Origin: Plasmodium brasilianum
Lineage: Eukaryota > Apicomplexa > Aconoidasida > Haemosporida > Plasmodiidae
Assembly: GCF_023973825.1 (NCBI RefSeq)
Contig: NC_090127.1
Location: 3,089,501-3,153,500, forward strand
Direction: 5' to 3'
Length of the DNA stretch: 64,000 nucleotides
Shown here: positions 59,317 to 64,000 of the stretch, in pieces
Layout: every line of letters begins with the position of its first letter
Numbering within the stretch: the stretch's first letter is position 1
Notes under the pieces: generated by a model
What the model saw: only the letters and a program-made list of their open reading frames with translations
Told to the model about the DNA's origin: nothing
Databases searched by the model: none
Program-made: the position numbers and the translations under genes

Positions 59317-61043
59317 ACATATGTATCCGTGAATGCTTTTGCGCACAAAGGCAAATTAAAATTTGTACAGTTAAAGCATTAAGATATTTTTTAAATAATA
59401 TTTGACTCCAGAAAAACAGTGGACAGGTGTTTTTTTTTTTTTTTTTTTAAAGATTTAGTTTTTATTCTTTTAAACACTTTTAATTTTTGTGTTGTTTTTG
59501 TTTTTCTCACGAATATGCATATATATTATGTGTATACGTACATACATACATACTTTACGTGTTTTCGTTTATATGCAAATGATGAAATTTCCATAGTTTT
59601 TTAGACTGAATTTTATCGTCGCATAAATATACACGTAAAGATGATCCTTTTACTTCTTTTAAATTATATCATAAAAAATAACAATATTTTAAAGAACTCT
59701 TTTCGAACTTTTAACAAACAACTTAATATTTTTAATTCTAATTTTATATGCATTCACCATAGATGATATCTATATATCCAGAAATGACTACATAACTCCA
59801 TATTGCTTTAAAAGGGGTTGTTTTTATGTTTTTCTATTTTGTTTTATACTTTATCAGATTTTATTGTATCATACTAAATTTTATTGTACTGCTCTACATT
59901 GTATTGTATTATTTGTTATAAAAGGATATTTAATTTGGCATATCTCTAAAAACAAAAATAATAGTATATAAATTAGTTTACTTTCTTTTTTTTTTTTTTT
60001 TAATTGTAAAGAATATTGTAATTCATAAATATAATAAAAAAGATACATGTTTTTTTTAACCCTCTTTTTTTTTTTTTTTTTTTAAGTCGTTTTCTATAAT
60101 TGATCTTGAACGGGGAATAAAAAAATATAAGCAATTTTTCCTTTAAAAATATCATTATGTTATTATGCATAATAGCTTGAGGTAATTATGCAAAAGCCTG
60201 AACAAATGTAGTATTATATGTGTTTCACCTTTAAATTATTTTTCTTCAGAAGTTAAGTAGTTAACGCTTATTTAATTGATGCACATTATGTACATGTGTA
60301 CATATACATGTATATATTTTTTCAAACTACTGTAAAAGGAAATAAACTCTTTGAAAATTTGAGCATATGAGCATAAGAGGAACTTATTCTTCTTCAGATA
60401 ATTTATGTTCTTAAATATTTCTTTATTCTTGAAGTGCTTTTTTTTGTAACCCTTTAAATTGTATACGGGATATAAGAAATACTTAAGCAAAATAAGAGCA
60501 AAAGAATAATCTCAAGCGTTTGCATTCATGAACATGCACATAATACTTACGTACATATATAAACGTATTATATATATATGTATATACATTAATGCATAGT
60601 GAAGGGTATCTATTCCAATAACTGCAACATTGACTTTTTGAATATATAATGCTTTGAAGCTAGGTATATGGCAGGGAAAAAGCAAAAAAAAAAAAAAAGA
60701 AGAATATATTATACAGTATATAATAATAAAGTTAAAGTAGTATATGTGTTAATATACATGAGTGGAAGTATACAGTAAAGAGTTCAACTATTTAAAAGCA
60801 TATGCTAAAAAAAGAAACATTTTGATAAAAAAAAAAAAAAAAAATATCATTAAAGATTAAACGAATTTGCTAATCCGCTGTTAGGTAATTTTTGTCAGAA
60901 CAGTGAAAAAAAGGTGTTTATTAAAATTTTATGTTTCATAAAACCTACAAGTAATTCGCTGCTGGAAGTTTTTTTCCTTGAATATCCCGAGCCCTACCAA
61001 TATTGCACCAAATGTACATACATACAAACATACATATGTATTT

Positions 61044-61074
<31 letters not shown>

Positions 61075-61413
61075 CGTACTTGTATATATACTTGCATATG
61101 CTCACACATTGACATTTGCTGTTCTTCGTAAACTTTTGCAATATAAAACTTATAAGAAAAATCGTATCATAAATATCTAAACTGTTTCTGTAAAGGGGGA
61201 AGCGTACCTTTACCAGATACCCAAGTCTAAATTAATCGACTTAATTTTTTTTTTTTTTCTTTTTTTTTTTTTGTTAAGTTCATCAAAAATAAGTGTTTAA
61301 TTATTTAATAGAATGGAGTTCACTAAATGAACAGTGCTTTTTAGTTTGAACTTTTATTAACAATAACCTTGTGCCTTTAAAATTTATCGTACACCCTTCC
61401 TGATAAGTACATA
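58982..61413. other. Intergenic region between the CSC1-like gene and VPS26
   Basis: 2.4 kb without a convincing gene. It contains a 16-bp ATACATAAATAAATAT repeat (59195-59265), a long (TA)n at 59265-59312, T-runs (59430-59448, 59983-60002, 60066-60083), a (TA)n at 61040-61070 and A-runs (60686-60700, 60829-60843). The last part is the VPS26 promoter and 5' UTR. Confidence 0.6.
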
Positions 61414-62599
61414 ATGGTAAGTTTGCAGAATGCAAGTTGATCAACTTCGAAGGGAGGATGTAGAAAAGTGAAAAAAAGGAAAAAGTAAAAAGAATAAAAA
61501 GTAGAGAGTAAAAAATGAAGAATATAAAAAAAAAAAATATAATAAAATATATAAAATATAACAAAAAAAATATATAAAATATAACAAAAAAAATATATAA
61601 AATATAACAAAATAAATATATAAAATGTAACAAAATAAATATATAAAATGTAACAAAATAAAGCGTAAAACAGCCTCACATACTTACGCACCCCTTGCTA
61701 CCTTGCAGCTGTCCAACATATTCGGAAGCGTGTGTTCCATAGACCTAAATATAGACATTGATGATAGCAGAAAATTAACCTTTCTAAGGAAGGATAAAAA
61801 GGGAGACAAATGTCCAATTTTTTCCGATGGTGAAGATATTAATGGAATTGCAACCATAAGTTTAAAGCCCGGAAAAAAGTTTGAACATTATGGAATTAAA
61901 TTAGAATTAATAGGTCAAATAAATATTTTAAATGATAAATCCAATTCTTATGATTTTTTTTCTATATCGAAGGATTTAGAGCCTCCAGGATTTTTGATTG
62001 AAAGCAAGCAATTTAAATGGAAATTTTCATCAGTTGATAAACAACATGAATCATATTTTGGAACTAATGTACAGTTAAGGTATTTTGTTAGACTGAATAT
62101 TATAAAAGGCTATTCCGGAAACATACAAAAGGAAATAGATTTTATTGTTCAGAATTTATGTATACCTCCAGAAATTAATAATACTATAAAAATGGAAGTT
62201 GGAATAGAAGACTGTTTACATATAGAATTTGAGTATGACAAATCTAAGTATCATTTAAAAGATGTAGTAGTAGGTAAGGTTTACTTTTTATTAGCAAGGA
62301 TAAAAATAAAACATATGGAATTAGATATTATTCAGATTGAAACATCAGGGATAGGTAAAAGTTATACTACTGAAACAGCAACTCTATCAAAATTCGAAAT
62401 TATGGATGGTTCACCAACAAAATCTGAATGCATACCCGTTCGGTTGTATTTAAGTGGTTTTGATTTAACACCTACATATAAAAACATTCAAAATAAATTC
62501 TCTGTCAAGTATTATATTAATCTTATAATAGTTGATGAGGAAGAAAGAAGATATTTCAAGAAGCAGGAAATTTTCCTATGGAGAAAAAAACTTGGATAG
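61414..62599 (+). CDS. VPS26: Vacuolar protein sorting-associated protein 26 (retromer subunit), two exons
   Basis: VPS26 is the arrestin-fold subunit of the retromer cargo-recognition trimer (VPS26-VPS29-VPS35), which retrieves receptors from endosome-like compartments to the Golgi. The protein has 297 residues, normal for the family, and is very well conserved: [75 protein letters not shown] and [15 protein letters not shown]. Exon 2 (61709-62599) follows a CCTTGCAG acceptor and starts with CTG TCC AAC, with no suitable ATG. Upstream, ATG at 61414-61416 is followed directly by GTAAGT, so exon 1 contributes only the initiator Met and the protein starts [15 protein letters not shown], which aligns with the family N-terminus. 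The intron is 292 bases. Function and fold are secure; the start is inferred from splice signals. Confidence 0.95.
61417..61708 (+). other. Intron 1 of VPS26, immediately after the ATG
   Basis: Donor GTAAGT at 61417 and acceptor CCTTGCAG ending at 61708. The interior (61545-61670) is an AT-rich repeat of AAAATATATAAAATATAACA units, which produces only shadow frames on the minus strand. Confidence 0.8.
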
Positions 62600-62910
62600 T
62601 AGAAAACGTATTAGGACCTCGTTTGACAGCTTCATTACATCTTCTATTTTTTGTTCCTATGCGCATGTAGAAATGTACAATAATTTACTTATTTGGAGTT
62701 ATATAACTATGCAGATAAATGTATCAACTTCCATCTTTTAGAAGTGCCTGTGGAACTTTTTATGTGACCATCTGTATATTTATCTATGTGTATATCTTCT
62801 TTTTTTTTTTTATTATTTTGCTTTTCCTTTTTTAAGATAGTTATACGGAGCTTCCAAATTAAGGCACAAAATATTAGTATATTCCAGTTATGTGCACTCT
62901 AATATGTAGG

Positions 62911-62941
<31 letters not shown>

Positions 62942-64000
62942 GTAGCCTTCTTCAGCAATTCTATATGCACACGTATATCTCTGAAAGTGCAGAAGGCTAC
63001 ACGTTAGTGTTACTCATAATTTGTTTAGTAATATATAAATATGTACACACGCATGTATATATATATACGTGTGTCTGTGTGTAACTATTTTATTCTTTAC
63101 GATAATATGTAAATAAATTACTATATTGTTTATATGCATTCACTTGTTTATCATGTCGCTTACACTTTAATTTCCGTGCGGCTGTACACTGTTTTTAAGC
63201 CTTTTTTTTTTTTTTTTTGGCTCACTATCTATCCATCTACCTGTGTATCTACCTATTTACCCACCTATCTATCTGCTTATCATTAAATTATTTTTTTTTC
63301 AGTATTACACAAATTTTTAATTAACAAAATTTATTAAAAAATAAAAAAAACGAAGGATATAAGAAGTTATGAATAAAAAGTTAAAATCGAAAAAATATTT
63401 ATATAAATACAGGAATACCGTCGACAAAATTTTATTCAAAAAATGTAAATATTTTTTAAATGGTACCATTTTGCAATTATAATATTTTTTATAGAATGAT
63501 AAAAATGTTCCAGTAGCGTGGGATGGAAAAATAAATGTGCTCGTATGTCCGTGCGTGTGTGTACTTCAGCATATGCATTTGCGTATGCATGAATGTATAT
63601 TTAGTATGTACACGAGAAGCCTAGTGAGTATTTTTTTTTTTTTTTTTCAAATATTGCACTGTAGAAGGAGTCTACAAATTGTGTAAGATGCCCTATGTTA
63701 AAATGGATTAAATTAATTTATCTTCTCTTTTGTTTGCTCATTTATTTTTTTTCTTCTATTATTTCTTCTATTATTTCTTCTATTATTTCTTCTTTTATTT
63801 CTTCTTTTATTTCTTCTTTTATTTCTTCTTTTTTTCTCTTTTTTTCTCTTTTTTTTTTCGTTTTTTTTTTCTTCTTTCCCTCTTGTTCAGTATTTCTCCT
63901 TGATCTCTTACCCCATCGCGGATATTGTTTGTATTTTTTTTTCCGTGGTATTTTTTAATAATATGCATATAACAGAGTAAGAATTAAGAAATATAATTTT
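62600..64000. other. 3' flank of VPS26, no gene seen
   Basis: It contains T-runs (62917-62941, 63202-63218, 63631-63648), CTATCTACC-type repeats at 63226-63275, a TATTATTTCTTC 12-bp repeat at 63757-63832 and other T-rich DNA to the window edge. The frame at 63695-63958 is low-complexity Ser/Ile/Phe and is not accepted as a gene. Confidence 0.6.
63757..63832. repeat. 12-bp TTATTTCTTCTA/T repeat
   Basis: About six copies of TATTATTTCTTC grading into TTTTATTTCTTC, followed by TTTTTCTC units. Pyrimidine-rich on the plus strand. Confidence 0.8.

Noticed and set aside
59073..59354. Minus-strand Tyr/Ile-rich frames up to 93 residues
   Set aside because: They are entirely encoded by (TA)n and ATACATAAATAAATAT microsatellite DNA.
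60272..60490. Minus-strand Lys/Phe/Tyr-rich 72-residue frame
   Set aside because: It has no ATG in the open stretch, no clear splice acceptor and no recognisable motif; AT-rich chance frames of this length are common here.
1..64000. tRNA, rRNA, CRISPR arrays, insertion sequences, prophage, biosynthetic clusters
   Set aside because: No cloverleaf with conserved TTC-type arm, no spacer-separated direct repeats and no transposase-like frames were seen; all repeats found are simple tandem arrays of an AT-rich eukaryotic chromosome.

Overview
This window is nuclear chromosomal DNA from a malaria parasite (genus Plasmodium). The evidence is the extreme A+T content, long homopolymer and (TA)n tracts between genes, proteins carrying Asn/Ser/Lys/Asp low-complexity inserts, short AT-rich introns with GT..AG ends, and a gene set typical of Apicomplexa. 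I cannot name the species. From memory, not from a search, the gene order resembles P. falciparum chromosome 12 around the PFL2365w to PFL2415w (PF3D7_1249xxx-1250xxx) genes: PP2C, dimethyladenosine transferase, osmiophilic body protein G377, a CSC1-like channel and VPS26.

Layout. 910-4272 (+) is a PP2C phosphatase with a giant low-complexity N-terminus, followed by a 22-bp pyrimidine-rich tandem array. 5981-6403 (-) is a small unknown protein. 7262-8854 (-) is a five-exon CutA homologue with a signal/transit-like leader. 9947-12649 (-) is a leucine-rich-repeat locus with several in-frame stops and frame changes, probably a pseudogene. 15576-17951 (-) is a protein with a C-x2-C / C-x2-C motif and an unusual Cys-tetrapeptide repeat. 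17952-24437 has no convincing gene and many tandem repeats. 24438-34953 (-) is THO complex subunit 2; its last four exons lie beyond an apparent stop that I read as intronic. 37045-38685 (-) is a KsgA/Dim1-type rRNA dimethyltransferase with an organelle-type leader. 39761-40294 (+) is an unknown basic protein. 41920-49506 (-) is a 2528-residue secreted coiled-coil protein, best interpreted as G377. 54411-58981 (+) is a CSC1/OSCA/TMEM63-type channel with six exons and a one-base frame problem at an A16 run. 61414-62599 (+) is VPS26, whose first coding exon appears to be only the ATG.

Functionally the genes are mostly unrelated housekeeping functions (mRNA export, rRNA modification, retromer sorting, phosphatase signalling, CutA), plus one sexual-stage secretory protein (G377). 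No operon logic applies. Two divergent pairs (KsgA/unknown at 38686-39760, and G377/CSC1 at 49507-54410) may share promoter regions. The most informative results are structural: a recovered THO2 C-terminus with matching splice phases, the ATG-only exon of VPS26, the broken LRR gene, the poly-A frameshift in the channel gene, and a set of gene-flanking minisatellites. No tRNA, rRNA, CRISPR, insertion sequence or phage-like system was seen, and no single undescribed multi-gene system is evident.
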